Assembly (NCBI RefSeq): GCF_000967495.1
Contig: NZ_JXXU01000053.1
Location: 23,133 to 87,132 of the forward strand
Source: Vibrio neptunius
Lineage (GTDB): Bacteria > Pseudomonadota > Gammaproteobacteria > Enterobacterales > Vibrionaceae
Direction of reading: 5' to 3'
Length of the DNA stretch: 64,000 bases
Program-made: the position numbers and the translations under genes
The notes under the pieces: generated by a model
Told to the model about the DNA's origin: nothing
Seen by the model: the letters and a program-made list of their open reading frames with translations, nothing else
The model's database searches: none
In this document: piece after piece, positions 37,006 to 46,859 of the stretch
Layout: the number at the start of each line of letters is the position of its first letter
Position numbering within the stretch: position 1 is the stretch's first letter

Positions 37006-37172
37006 CTTAGCTCAATTTTTAGTACCGCAACCGTTTGTTTTGAACCTAAGTTTAATCAGATATAGGCTGTTTTACTGAAAACAAAGTTAATGGTTATGAC
37101 GACTTACACCTGTGGTCAACCCACCTCTTGGTTAGCGAGGCGGCATAAAACCAACCATTTGAAGACGCTGGC

Positions 37173-37505
37173 CTAGTAATCTAGCGTACCACGGATAGGG
37201 TAGTGGTTCTCGGGATTGCGAATACAAGCTAAACCGCGTGTCAGTGCCCCTAACTCTGGTCGTACAAATGGGTTGTTGGATAGGTCAACCACGTGTAAAT
37301 GGCCGTGTTCATTCACGACAAATAGCTCGGGCTCGGCAAAGTTATGGTCGGTTTCGGCATCAGAACGTGGTAGGGAAATATAAAGCCCTAGCGTCTTCAT
37401 TTGTTGACCACTTAAACCATAGGCGATTGGGAAACTGACATCGAGCTTATCCAAGTGTTGCTCTAATTGTTGTTTCGACTCAAACTGCACATCATTCAGC
37501 CAATG
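37173..37505 (-). pseudogene. Truncated peroxiredoxin-like protein (C-terminal part only)
   Basis: About 110 codons resemble the C-terminal half of AhpC/TSA-type peroxiredoxin-like proteins (GLSGQQMKTLGLYIS, TDHNFAEPELFVVN, VDLSNNPFVRPEL). The thioredoxin-fold N-terminus with its CxxC motif is missing. The frame is blocked by a TAG at 37508 and no sensible start codon with a ribosome-binding site exists. It is most likely a deletion remnant at the edge of the AT-rich accessory region. Confidence 0.6.
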
Positions 37506-38062
37506 CTACCGGGATAATCAATCTACCGAGTACCTCAACAATGTCATTATCTACCTAAATTAACAATATTCATGTTCTCGTCACTTTCGTCAAAATATGA
37601 TTTTTTCGATTTAAATTCTCGTTAAAAATAAAAATAACACCTAAATATAGGTATATCATCATAACCTATTAGTTAATTTAACTGTCACTTCTATCATCAA
37701 AAAGTCATTAAATTTCGGCTGACAACAAATATCTATATCTATTTTTATAAATAGAATTGAAGTTATCATAACAAATCTAAAAAACGGCTATTAAGTGTTC
37801 AGTTATTCTTAAGTTTGCTAAAAGTATTGCTTTCAAGTTGCTGATTTTAAATGGAATAAAAATTCAATCATGGTTTAAATGCCATTCTAATCCCCTTTTT
37901 GCAAACCCGATAAAACCTCCGTTAATCTGAGCTGAAGATTTAATGGTAAGGAGGTTCATAGTCTCTAATTAATTTAGAGATAAAATCTAAAGCAAAAATA
38001 ATAATTAAATTAATAGATAGAAATTAGCAATGATTACACTTATAAATAATAAGGGATTAATA
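37506..38062. other. AT-rich intergenic region upstream of the exported protein / Rhs locus
   Basis: About 550 bases without a gene, clearly richer in A and T than its surroundings. The promoter for the 373-residue exported protein should be here. I see no repeats or RNA gene. Its composition and the neighbouring truncated gene fit an insertion boundary. Confidence 0.5.
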
Positions 38063-39181
38063 ATGAGCAAGTTAAAAAAGAATATATTCGTCATACTACC
38101 GTTAACTTTACTTTCTACATCAACGTTTGCCGCCATTAATGGTAGTTATGAGGTTTCATCGATCATGCTAAGTGCGGATCATAATGAAAGCCTTGGCGCT
38201 CCGATGCCTTTCTACGCCAATGGCAAAATGCAATCTAAGCTCAATGTCACGGTGGCCTTTTCTGACCGTTACGGTTCACCTGTGACGGTAAGCAATGATG
38301 AAGTAAAGAATGCAATTTCGTTTTATCTGAAAAGCAATGACGTCCAATTAGGCCAGGACAAAGACTGTAGCTATGGGCGAGATTGTTGGGGTTATACCTA
38401 CAACGAGAATGACTACGCCCACCAAATCAGTGGCGCTTATCAGAGTATTAAAAGTCTTCCTAACTCACGCATTCTCTCAACAGCATCAAACAAGCTAACG
38501 GTTTGGGTATATGGCAACGAAACGGCTCAATATCGCCAAGTTTGTGCGCAAATCAAGTTTGATAACGGCAGTGTCTACGATAGCTGTGCTTACCCATATG
38601 ATGAAAGTGCTCTGTACCAAGGTGTGCAACCTAAAGAATACAGCGCTTCTGAGTTTGCTGACATTGGCACAGGCGAAACCGTTTGGAAAGATGAAGGTGA
38701 CGGTTTCTATTTCGACAAAGCTGAAGTCCGTAATTTCTACATCACACCGACGGACACCTCTATCACTATGACCAAAGTTGCCATGGATAATTGGGAAGAA
38801 TCGAACAGCGACAAAGTATTCCTGAGAGACGAGTGGCTTGGCTGCTACAGCGATTGTCCAAACGGATTCCGCTCGGTGAAAGGCTATATCTTTGAACCCG
38901 GTCGAGAGCGCACGGTTTCAGATGAATACGTTTGGAATAGTGCTGCGGGTGAGGGCCGTACAGCTACATGGCGTGTTAACCAAAAACTACGTTCGGTGAC
39001 ATTGAGTCAGCTTCTTTTTTCAGGCAACACATCAATCAACGATTCTCAGAAAGAATATCGTTTCACCGCTTATGACCAGTACGGAAATAAAGCACGTCTA
39101 AAACTAACTTACCCTGAAAGCCAGTTTAGCGGTGGCGGTCAGGAATGGGACTACACCCAATGGAACCTAGTTAACCAATAA
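38063..39181 (+). CDS. Exported protein of unknown function upstream of an Rhs locus
   Basis: I do not recognise this 372-residue protein. It begins with a clear Sec signal peptide (KKNIFVILPLTLLSTSTFAA). The rest is mainly beta-type sequence with several cysteines in short pairs (CSYGRDC, CYSDCP). Repeated sub-patterns such as TNSITMT-like strands (TDTSITMTKV, TLSQLLFSGN) suggest a domain repeat. The start at 38063 gives the standard signal-peptide length; an earlier ATG would add eleven residues. It precedes the Rhs gene by 65 bases with a hairpin between, so it may be a partner in export or delivery. Confidence 0.7.
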   Translation: MSKLKKNIFVILPLTLLSTSTFAAINGSYEVSSIMLSADHNESLGAPMPFYANGKMQSKLNVTVAFSDRYGSPVTVSNDEVKNAISFYLKSNDVQLGQDKDCSYGRDCWGYTYNENDYAHQISGAYQSIKSLPNSRILSTASNKLTVWVYGNETAQYRQVCAQIKFDNGSVYDSCAYPYDESALYQGVQPKEYSASEFADIGTGETVWKDEGDGFYFDKAEVRNFYITPTDTSITMTKVAMDNWEESNSDKVFLRDEWLGCYSDCPNGFRSVKGYIFEPGRERTVSDEYVWNSAAGEGRTATWRVNQKLRSVTLSQLLFSGNTSINDSQKEYRFTAYDQYGNKARLKLTYPESQFSGGGQEWDYTQWNLVNQ

Positions 39182-39200
39182 TATCTCGCCTGAGAAAACC

Positions 39201-39225
39201 GTTAGCCCACATACGTTGGGCTAAC
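39201..39225 (+). terminator. Hairpin between the exported protein and Rhs genes
   Basis: GTTAGCCCA and TGGGCTAAC form a perfect 9-bp stem with a 7-base loop. Only a short T-run follows, so it may attenuate rather than end transcription into the Rhs gene. Confidence 0.5.
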
Positions 39226-39246
39226 TTTCGCCTTAAAGGAGGCACT

Positions 39247-42200
39247 ATGTCTAATTGGACTTCAAATGCATTTAATTTTGATAGTTATTGTTCAGGGGGC
39301 GTAGACCAAAGAACAAGAAGCTACTCCTATCAAATTCTTTTAGGATCCTTAGTCGGCAATTGGCTAAAAGGCCCTAACCTTGATATCGCTCTGCAGTTTT
39401 CACCCTACTCGCGGGATAACCTAGGTTTCGGTATAGGTTGGCAGTTAAACATTCCAAGATACGATCTTAAAAATAAACAACTGCATCTTGCGAATGGGCA
39501 GTCTTACCGAGCTGAATTGGGCGCGAACTACAAACTTGCTCTTCGCTATAAGAAATTGCTCGACTTCTCAGTGAAAGGTGACGCTAGTGGCTATGAGATT
39601 ACCTATCGAAATGGTCGCAAAGACATCTTAGATGATCACGGTAATCTGATTAAAGTCATCCAAAGTGATGGCCATGCTCTGCATTTTTCCTGGTTAAACA
39701 TAGGTCAAGAAAAACGTTTGAATAAAGTCTGGGATGATCGCACATCAGAAAGCCAACCACTTTTGCTTATTGTTCACGTTGATCCGAGCAGAGTGAATGT
39801 TTTTACGAATATCGGCAGTGCTCATGAAGCATATTTCAGACTTATCCTAAACAATAACAATCTCGTTCAATGCCAATTATCTGAAGATGCGGGTAGTTAT
39901 GACTTTGGCTACAAAACGATAGGGTCCTATAACCTTATTCAGAGTGTTACCCACCCTTGTGGAATGCTTGAGCAACTGGCTTATGACGCCAATGGAATAA
40001 GAGTAAACACCAACACTTATCTCCCAGCGGTCACTTCTCATCGTGTTTTAACGAGAAACTCTCCCATTATTGAGACTCACTATGGCAGCGTGAATTCCGA
40101 TAGCCGAAACTTTATGGGCTACAACGTGCCTGGCGGTAGTTTAGGTGAAGGGGTTGATAACTTACTTGAACGTGGAATCGAATACTCATACCGAGTACAA
40201 AAAGTGGAAAGCGGTACGATCAAGACCATTCAAACGTATAACCAATTCCACCTGTTGGTTGAAGAAGCTCGCCTGATAAACGACAAAATTGTCCACCTCA
40301 AGAAGCTTGGCTATCCAGCTCGTGACAACGAGGATTTTGCCAATCAGCCTGCTCAATACGCGCTAATCAATCAAGAAGAGCAAACTTGGTCATCGGGTGA
40401 AGATAGTCATCTACAAACTCGCCATTGGCAATACGATCAGTACGGTAACATGCTGTCTTTTATCGATGAAAACAACATTGCTGAGTATTATGAGTACTAT
40501 TCATCACAAGGTGAGCTAGGCTGTCCAGCCTCTCCTTCTGGCATGGTGAACTTTGTCAAATCTCGTACTCTGAGCAATGGTTCTGAACAACGTAAGATTT
40601 CCTATGAGTACGGAGAGGTTGCAGGTCTCAACAATCAAAAGGATGTCGTGCTGCGCTTAGAAAATGCTCATGATCGCTACCAAAGCCATTACCGCTACCA
40701 CGAGAATAACAGTGAGACATTTTCTTTGGGTCGACTAGCTTCCATCCAAAACGATTTCATTCATGCAGATGGTACCTATGCCAAGACTTCAAGCTATCAC
40801 TATGTTTTGGAGGGTGACACGGTTGAAGAACATGAGGAACTGGTATGTCACGACAATACAAAAATTAATGTGGTTGTTAGCCACTATCTCGATATTGGCG
40901 AAATTGCTCATCATGTAGACGCGGATGGTGTTCGTTGTAGTTTTGAATATGACTCGTTACGTCGGACAAAAAGCGAACGCATTGATGGTAGTGCTGCACG
41001 TTCATACCAATATCTAGTGGATACCACCCAAGCTAGGCAAACCATGGTGCTCACAGACTGCAAGGGCAATTTGTGCGAACAGAGTTGGGATGGGCAAGGC
41101 AGAGAGTTAGAAGCGAAGCTCGGCACTACAACCACTTGGAAAAAAGAGTATGACGAATTCGGACGTTTAGCCAGCAAGAGCACTTTTGACGATCTGCCCG
41201 ATAAAAAGGCGCGTACGATTTCTGTCACTCAGACAGAAACATATGAATACGATGATTGGGGGCAGATTAAAGCAACCACGCTTCCGAATGGTAATCGTCA
41301 TATCGCGTTTAACAATCTAGCTAGCCGCCAAAAAACACAAGGTATTGAGGGGTTAGCGCTAACAGTCAGTGATCTGAACAACTGGGGGTTAGAAGATAGA
41401 AAGCAACAAGGTGATCGCGTTTGGCATTATGAATACGATGCTTGGGGCCGACTTAAGAAAGAAACTGATCCTGCTAGTCAATCGAAAAGCTATCAATACG
41501 ACAAGTTTGATCGTGCCGTTCATATTACTCAAGCTAACCATGTTACTCAGCAAATTACCTACGCGGTACATACCGATCAAACGCAAGTCACTCAGTTAAA
41601 AATAGGTTCACAGATAGTTGGGCAGCGTGATCTTGATGGTTTGGGGCGACCTCTTGAACTTCGTCGGGGTGCCAGTAGCCAAGCCTCTTTAGCTTGGACC
41701 TATGCCGATAGCAGTAATATTCCGCAGACAGAAACCAGCTTATCCGCTCCAACAAGACGTTTTAGTCGCGATGCACAGTTAGGTGTTCTCAACGAGAAAC
41801 AGTCTGGAGACCAGTCAACAACATACCAATATGATCCCGTCTCCGGCCTACCAACTGGCAGTGAAGATAGCAACGGGAGTCGAAGCTCGATTACATATTC
41901 TGTGACGGGTTTACCTGAGTTTGAGCAGCATGACGGCAACATCCGCCAGTACATTTACTCAAAAGGTGGTGTGATTACCTCGATTCAAAGCACGCGAGAC
42001 AGACGTCAGTTCGGTTATGATGAGCTTGGCCGATTAGTCAAATTAAGTACAGATAACGCTACTGTTGAATACGAATATGATCAATTTGATCGTATCACTT
42101 TAGAGCAATTGACATCGGGTAGTCACACTCAAATTACCGAGATTGAATGGGATGAATACAGTCGCGAAGTGAACCGTGCTGTCGCACTCAACGACGTTTA

Positions 42201-42939
42201 CATCTTTGAGCAGTCTCAACACTACAACGAACTTGGTTTACTTCGCTGCCGAGAAAAAGAGTGTGCAACCTTGGGCAATGTAACAGAGACGTACACCTAT
42301 GATTCACTCTCACAACTTAAGCGCGTTGAGTTTTTAGGTACCGGCCCACTCAGCGATTGGGGTGAACCAATCTTATTCCTTGAATGGGACTACGATGACC
42401 TCGGTAATACGCTGACTCAGCGTTGTGTCACCAACGATTCTCAAGACCTCGCAGACTACTACTACGAAGCAGATGATCCAACACAGTTAACACGCATCAC
42501 CCACACGCACCCTCAGCTTCCGAGCCAAACCGTACTCAAGTATGACCAGAATGGCAACATGATTGAGGATGCAGAAGGGCGAGCGCTAAGTTACGACCAC
42601 TTCGACAAACTTACCAGCGTGCTGTCTAATAACACGGAATGGATGTACACCTACGACAGCAATGATCGTCTAATTGGGCAGTACTCTGATACCGAGAGTC
42701 GCCAGTTTGAGTATTTGTGGAGTGACATCGCGTCTATTGAAGACAATGGCCGCGTAACCCACTACATCTACGATGATGGTGTGCCGAAATGGTCAGAACA
42801 AGACTCTGTTGTCTCTATGATAGCCACCGATCAAAACGGTTCTGTCATTGCTTCTAACACCGCGGGTCAAACGGATGCAATGTACCGCTACTCTCCATAT
42901 GGTCAACGCGAACAGGTGGTAAATAACAATGAGCAATAA
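39247..42939 (+). CDS. Rhs/YD-repeat protein, N-terminal part of a split TccC-like polypeptide
   Basis: The 1230-residue protein has an N-terminal region resembling Rhs/TcdB-like shells followed by many YD repeats (YEYDDWGQIKATTLPNGN, YEYDAWGRLKKETDP, FGYDELGRLVKLSTD). It stops at AMYRYSPYGQRE. That is exactly where Rhs proteins normally continue into the conserved core. There is no signal peptide. A strong AGGAGG ribosome-binding site precedes the ATG. The next gene, overlapping by 11 bases, supplies the missing core. Rhs shells encapsulate C-terminal toxins in other systems. Confidence 0.85.
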   Translation: MSNWTSNAFNFDSYCSGGVDQRTRSYSYQILLGSLVGNWLKGPNLDIALQFSPYSRDNLGFGIGWQLNIPRYDLKNKQLHLANGQSYRAELGANYKLALRYKKLLDFSVKGDASGYEITYRNGRKDILDDHGNLIKVIQSDGHALHFSWLNIGQEKRLNKVWDDRTSESQPLLLIVHVDPSRVNVFTNIGSAHEAYFRLILNNNNLVQCQLSEDAGSYDFGYKTIGSYNLIQSVTHPCGMLEQLAYDANGIRVNTNTYLPAVTSHRVLTRNSPIIETHYGSVNSDSRNFMGYNVPGGSLGEGVDNLLERGIEYSYRVQKVESGTIKTIQTYNQFHLLVEEARLINDKIVHLKKLGYPARDNEDFANQPAQYALINQEEQTWSSGEDSHLQTRHWQYDQYGNMLSFIDENNIAEYYEYYSSQGELGCPASPSGMVNFVKSRTLSNGSEQRKISYEYGEVAGLNNQKDVVLRLENAHDRYQSHYRYHENNSETFSLGRLASIQNDFIHADGTYAKTSSYHYVLEGDTVEEHEELVCHDNTKINVVVSHYLDIGEIAHHVDADGVRCSFEYDSLRRTKSERIDGSAARSYQYLVDTTQARQTMVLTDCKGNLCEQSWDGQGRELEAKLGTTTTWKKEYDEFGRLASKSTFDDLPDKKARTISVTQTETYEYDDWGQIKATTLPNGNRHIAFNNLASRQKTQGIEGLALTVSDLNNWGLEDRKQQGDRVWHYEYDAWGRLKKETDPASQSKSYQYDKFDRAVHITQANHVTQQITYAVHTDQTQVTQLKIGSQIVGQRDLDGLGRPLELRRGASSQASLAWTYADSSNIPQTETSLSAPTRRFSRDAQLGVLNEKQSGDQSTTYQYDPVSGLPTGSEDSNGSRSSITYSVTGLPEFEQHDGNIRQYIYSKGGVITSIQSTRDRRQFGYDELGRLVKLSTDNATVEYEYDQFDRITLEQLTSGSHTQITEIEWDEYSREVNRAVALNDVYIFEQSQHYNELGLLRCREKECATLGNVTETYTYDSLSQLKRVEFLGTGPLSDWGEPILFLEWDYDDLGNTLTQRCVTNDSQDLADYYYEADDPTQLTRITHTHPQLPSQTVLKYDQNGNMIEDAEGRALSYDHFDKLTSVLSNNTEWMYTYDSNDRLIGQYSDTESRQFEYLWSDIASIEDNGRVTHYIYDDGVPKWSEQDSVVSMIATDQNGSVIASNTAGQTDAMYRYSPYGQREQVVNNNEQ

Positions 42940-44059
42940 AGATTCAGTATTCATTACTCCGCTTAATCGTCGTGAGTTTCTGATTAAAATTGGCCAAACC
43001 AGTGCGGTGGCTGGTGGCATTTCACTACTGCCAACCTCTGTGCGTCTTGCAATGGCGCAATCTATGACGGTCTCGCCATCGCATTTAGGCTTTAACGGCG
43101 AATGGCTGGACCCGGTACTCGAAGGTTACCACTTAGGCCAAGGCTATCGAGTCTACCAACCTAAGTTAATGCGTTTTAACGCCCCGGACAGTTTAGCGCC
43201 ATTTAGTGAGGGTGTTCACAATGCTTATGTCTACTGTCATAACGATCCACTCAACTTTACGGACCCAAGTGGTCATTTGAATATCAGTAAGATTTTGTTT
43301 GGTGCGTTCGGCGTTATAGCGGGTATTGTGGGGATTGCACTGGCTGCTCCGACCGGAGGCTCAAGTTTGGTTCTTGCTGCTGGCATCATTGGCGGTATTG
43401 CCGGAATGACCAGTGGTGCGCTCCAGATTGCATCAGGCATCATTGATGATGGCGACATCTCTCGTAAACTGGATATCGCTACTATTCCATTTGACATTAT
43501 TGGCGTGGTCAGTGGTGGCTACTCAGCTTTCAAGTCAGTACAAAACTTACGTTGGGTAAGAGCTGGCGGTGCTTTGGAAGATGTCACTCAGCCAGGGCTA
43601 GGCTCTCGGCTGTGGAACAAGATTAGCCCGTCAGCTGAGTACAACCTTGACTGGGCGCGTAAAACCAATCCTGCGATGAGAATTGGCAGTTCAGAAGGTC
43701 AAGTTATTGTCACCAAAATGGTACAAGGCGGCAAAACCATGACTTATACGCCCCCCCCGATCCACGGTGGTTTTACTAAGATTCTGCTCGGTCAAGTCAA
43801 AGTAGGCGCTCGTGGTTATACCATTTATCAAGGCATTATGACAGCTCGATCTATTGGCAGTATTGGCTGGTCGACGGTCAAAACTATCCCCGGAAGACTA
43901 GACAGCGAGAAATCATCGAACGAGAGTATGGTGACAGAGGGCAGAAGTTCAAACCCTGAAGCGAGAAAGACTCAGCTATATTCTCTGGAAGAAACCCGCC
44001 AGCGCATAAAATATGGCAGTGATGTGCAAAGAATGATACGCCAATTGCCTCTATCCTAA
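42929..44059 (+). CDS. Rhs core and variable C-terminal domain with a twin-arginine signal-like N-terminus
   Basis: The 376-residue protein opens with NRREFLIKIGQTSAVAGGIS, a near-ideal Tat signal (RR, then F and L, then a hydrophobic stretch to about residue 40). It then carries the TccC-type Rhs core (GFNGEWLDPVLEGYHLGQGY, LMRFNAPDSLAPF, NDPLNFTDPSGH) at about residues 49-115. The remainder has hydrophobic glycine-rich helices (115-170) and a variable C-terminus of no recognised family. It overlaps the upstream Rhs gene, so the two are translated together. I infer a toxin-like domain but see no catalytic motif and no clear immunity gene. Confidence 0.8.
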   Translation: MSNKDSVFITPLNRREFLIKIGQTSAVAGGISLLPTSVRLAMAQSMTVSPSHLGFNGEWLDPVLEGYHLGQGYRVYQPKLMRFNAPDSLAPFSEGVHNAYVYCHNDPLNFTDPSGHLNISKILFGAFGVIAGIVGIALAAPTGGSSLVLAAGIIGGIAGMTSGALQIASGIIDDGDISRKLDIATIPFDIIGVVSGGYSAFKSVQNLRWVRAGGALEDVTQPGLGSRLWNKISPSAEYNLDWARKTNPAMRIGSSEGQVIVTKMVQGGKTMTYTPPPIHGGFTKILLGQVKVGARGYTIYQGIMTARSIGSIGWSTVKTIPGRLDSEKSSNESMVTEGRSSNPEARKTQLYSLEETRQRIKYGSDVQRMIRQLPLS

Positions 44060-44131
44060 TCGACAAGATGCAAAAGGCAATGCCGTTCACTAAATCAACA
44101 AGCGTTAGTTTAGCTGTAACATAAAATGACG

Positions 44132-44156
44132 AAGCCATCCGCAAGGATGGCTTTTT
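44132..44156. terminator. Rho-independent terminator
   Basis: AAGCCATCC and GGATGGCTT form a 9-bp stem with loop GCAA. T-rich sequence follows on the plus strand. It ends the Rhs operon and may serve the converging uspA-type gene. Confidence 0.88.
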
Positions 44157-44174
44157 GATTTTTTACTCGCTGGA

Positions 44175-44600
44175 TTAGTTTGGAATTGGCACAACCAGAA
44201 TGTCGACAGGAGATTTGTTGATCAGGTGTCTCGAATAAGAAATGATCTTACTCCAGAAGTCCTGATGGTGGCCACATATCAGCAAGTCGACACGGTTTTC
44301 CTCAATGGTGTCATTGAGCTTATCGCCCAGATCGCCAGTCCCGACTAAAAAATGCTTCACAGGAAAATCTAGCTTGGCTTGGAATGCGCGCAACCATTCC
44401 ATCGAGTGTTCGTTGAGTGGTCTGACGCTGGTGTCAGCCTGAATGTCGACCAGCTCCGGATAGATTTCTCCATGGGTGCCATCAATGTGGATGAGCGATA
44501 TCTCAGCGTCATGCTGCTTAGCCATAAATACCGCTCTTTCAAGCAACACATTGCTCTCTTCCGACAGCTCCAGCGCGACCAGAATATGTCCATATTTCAT
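44175..44600 (-). CDS. Universal stress protein, UspA family
   Basis: This 141-residue cytoplasmic Usp-fold protein contains ALELSEESNVLLERA, LIHIDG and the C-terminal ADxLICGHHQDF-to-DILVVPIP region. The ATG at 44600 is chosen because AAGAGGA then lies at proper spacing; the ATG two codons upstream is too close to it. Usp proteins are induced by stress and bind nucleotides, but the ATP-binding GxxGxnGS motif is not intact here, suggesting the UspA (non-ATP) branch. Confidence 0.88.
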   Translation of the reverse strand: MKYGHILVALELSEESNVLLERAVFMAKQHDAEISLIHIDGTHGEIYPELVDIQADTSVRPLNEHSMEWLRAFQAKLDFPVKHFLVGTGDLGDKLNDTIEENRVDLLICGHHQDFWSKIISYSRHLINKSPVDILVVPIPN

Positions 44601-44721
44601 TAACATGTCCTCTTATTGAACTGACTCATTTCATCATAGAGCGAATCGCTGAAAAATTTTGTCTAAGAGATCGCGGAAATGCTACAAATTGCATTGGTTG
44701 AACATAAGGATATTGTTCTAA

Positions 44722-45327
44722 TTAGTTAGAGGTGGGTTTCTTGACCGCTAAAACAGAAAAGGTATGCCAATGCTTGATTCGTCCCAGTGCTGTCTTTCCT
44801 GATTCATCGCGCTCTTGGAACTGGATAATATCGAAATCTTTGAACAAAGCTTCCACCTGTGGTTTCGTCAGTGGTGTAGTTGCTATACGGAATCCATGAG
44901 CCCAAGAGTCTTTTTCACCCATGAAATCACCGCTAAATACGCCGCCAATTTTTAGGCTGTTACTGATGGATTGCCACGTGTCAGGAAACGCCTCCGGTTC
45001 AGCAAAGAACAGGCTGTTGTGTGCCAGAACCACTCCAGCTTGTGGGTAACGGAACGTTTCAAATGTGGAGAGTGAGATATTAATCGAAGGCTGGTCTGCG
45101 AATCGATCGCGGCAGAGGCCAATAGCGTCTTCATTATTATCAAAACCATACACCTGATAGCCTTGCTGCGCTAGGTAGGCGATGTCGCTGCCCGTACCAC
45201 AGCCACAGTCAATCGCAACTTTACAGCCAGAACGGTTGATTTGGTGTGCGTTCTCAGTTTTTGATGAGTGCTTTTTGGTCAGTACCTTTTGGTAGTATTG
45301 GTGCCAGGTTTCGCTGTTCTTATCCAT
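44722..45327 (-). CDS. SAM-dependent methyltransferase (class I)
   Basis: A 201-residue enzyme with the SAM-binding motif AIDCGCGTGSDIAYLAQQG and the acidic YGFDNNEDAI end of strand 2. It has the size and layout of TehB-like small methyltransferases. There is no substrate clue in the context. It is divergent from the GH1 gene. Confidence 0.8.
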   Translation of the reverse strand: MDKNSETWHQYYQKVLTKKHSSKTENAHQINRSGCKVAIDCGCGTGSDIAYLAQQGYQVYGFDNNEDAIGLCRDRFADQPSINISLSTFETFRYPQAGVVLAHNSLFFAEPEAFPDTWQSISNSLKIGGVFSGDFMGEKDSWAHGFRIATTPLTKPQVEALFKDFDIIQFQERDESGKTALGRIKHWHTFSVLAVKKPTSN

Positions 45328-45463
45328 TGTTCATTGCTATCGGAGGGAAGGGTTGTAGTGTGCGTGAACGGAAAAAACTAGGAAATAACTATCTCACACC
45401 TCAGCCTCATTTTGTTCCTAAAATGTGAGTTACACTCAGTTCAGACTCGAAGTGAGAGAGAAT

Positions 45464-46858
45464 ATGATGACAACTTTTCCTAAGCATTTTCTGTGGGGTG
45501 GCGCGATTGCGGCCAATCAGGTGGAAGGCAGTTTTGATCTTGATGGTAAAGGGCTGTCGACGTCCGACATGTTGCCCAATGGGATTCTCAGTCTGCACCA
45601 GACGCGCCAACAACGCACCGAAGGTATTAAAGATCTGGCGATAGATTTTTACCAGCGTTATCCAGAAGATATTGCTCTATTCAATGAAATGGGGTTCAAC
45701 TGTCTGAGGTTGTCCATTGCTTGGACGCGTATATTCCCGAATGGCGATGAATCTGAACCCAATGAAGAAGGCTTGGCGTATTATGATCGTATCTTCGACG
45801 AATTAGCGAAACATGATATTACGCCTTTTGTCACCTTGTCTCACTATGAGATGCCTTACGCGTTGGTAGAAAACTATGGCGGTTGGGCAAGCCGTGAACT
45901 GATTAGCTTCTTTGAGCGCTATGCTCGTACCGTGTTTGAACGCTATCAGAACAAGGTTAAACTGTGGCTGACGTTCAATGAAATCAACATGTCTCTTCAC
46001 GCGCCGTTTACCGGTGTGGGCTTGGCTGAAGAGGCTAGTGAGCAGGCCATTTATCAGGCAATCCATCATCAGCTTGTCGCTAATGCAAAAGCGGTGAAAC
46101 TATGTCATGAGATTATTCCAGATGCCAAGATAGGTAACATGTTGCTTGGTGCGCTTAATTATCCGTATACCTGTAATCCCGATGATGTTATCGCGGCGAT
46201 GCAGGAAAATAACAAATGGCTGTTTTTTGGTGATGTCCAGACTCGCGGTCGTTACCCAGGTTACATGCTTCGCTATTTCCGTGAAAAAGGGATTGATATT
46301 GACATGCAGCCGGGTGATATAGAGGAATTGGCGAGCGCCAGCGTTGACTTCATTTCATTCAGTTATTATGCGAGTGGCTGTGCCAGTGCAGATCCCAAGC
46401 AGAAAGAGGTCGGTAACATTGTCGACAGCGTGCCTAATCCGTATTTAGAGAAAAGTCAGTGGGGTTGGTTGATTGATCCGAAAGGGCTACGCATCTTGCT
46501 TAACTTTCTTTATGACCGCTATCAGAAGCCGCTATTTATAGTTGAAAATGGACTTGGGGCGCGCGATAAAATCAACGCCAATGGGGAGATAGAAGATGAT
46601 TATCGCATTGCCTATCTCAATGACCACTTGGTTCAGGCCAGAGAAGCCATATTGGATGGAGTGGAGCTGATAGGTTTCACCAGTTGGGGCCCTATCGATC
46701 TGGTTGCCAATTCCACTGCGGAAATGAGTAAGCGCTACGGCTACATTTATGTTGATCGTCATGATGATGGCAGTGGTACATTAGAGCGCAAGCGCAAGAA
46801 AAGCTTTTTCTGGTATCAGGATGTTATCCGGACTCATGGAGCATCGCTAAAATCTTGA
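45464..46858 (+). CDS. Glycoside hydrolase family 1, probable 6-phospho-beta-glucosidase
   Basis: A 464-residue GH1 enzyme. The N-terminal FPKHFLWGGAIAANQVEG, the acid/base TFNEIN and the nucleophile IVENGLG motifs are intact. The overall sequence resembles BglA/AscB-type 6-phospho-beta-glucosidases, which cleave PTS-imported beta-glucosides in the cytoplasm. The start at 45464 has GAGAGA upstream; an earlier ATG would add a poor 13-residue tail. No PTS gene is adjacent. Confidence 0.88.
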   Translation: MMTTFPKHFLWGGAIAANQVEGSFDLDGKGLSTSDMLPNGILSLHQTRQQRTEGIKDLAIDFYQRYPEDIALFNEMGFNCLRLSIAWTRIFPNGDESEPNEEGLAYYDRIFDELAKHDITPFVTLSHYEMPYALVENYGGWASRELISFFERYARTVFERYQNKVKLWLTFNEINMSLHAPFTGVGLAEEASEQAIYQAIHHQLVANAKAVKLCHEIIPDAKIGNMLLGALNYPYTCNPDDVIAAMQENNKWLFFGDVQTRGRYPGYMLRYFREKGIDIDMQPGDIEELASASVDFISFSYYASGCASADPKQKEVGNIVDSVPNPYLEKSQWGWLIDPKGLRILLNFLYDRYQKPLFIVENGLGARDKINANGEIEDDYRIAYLNDHLVQAREAILDGVELIGFTSWGPIDLVANSTAEMSKRYGYIYVDRHDDGSGTLERKRKKSFFWYQDVIRTHGASLKS

Positions 46859-46859
46859 A

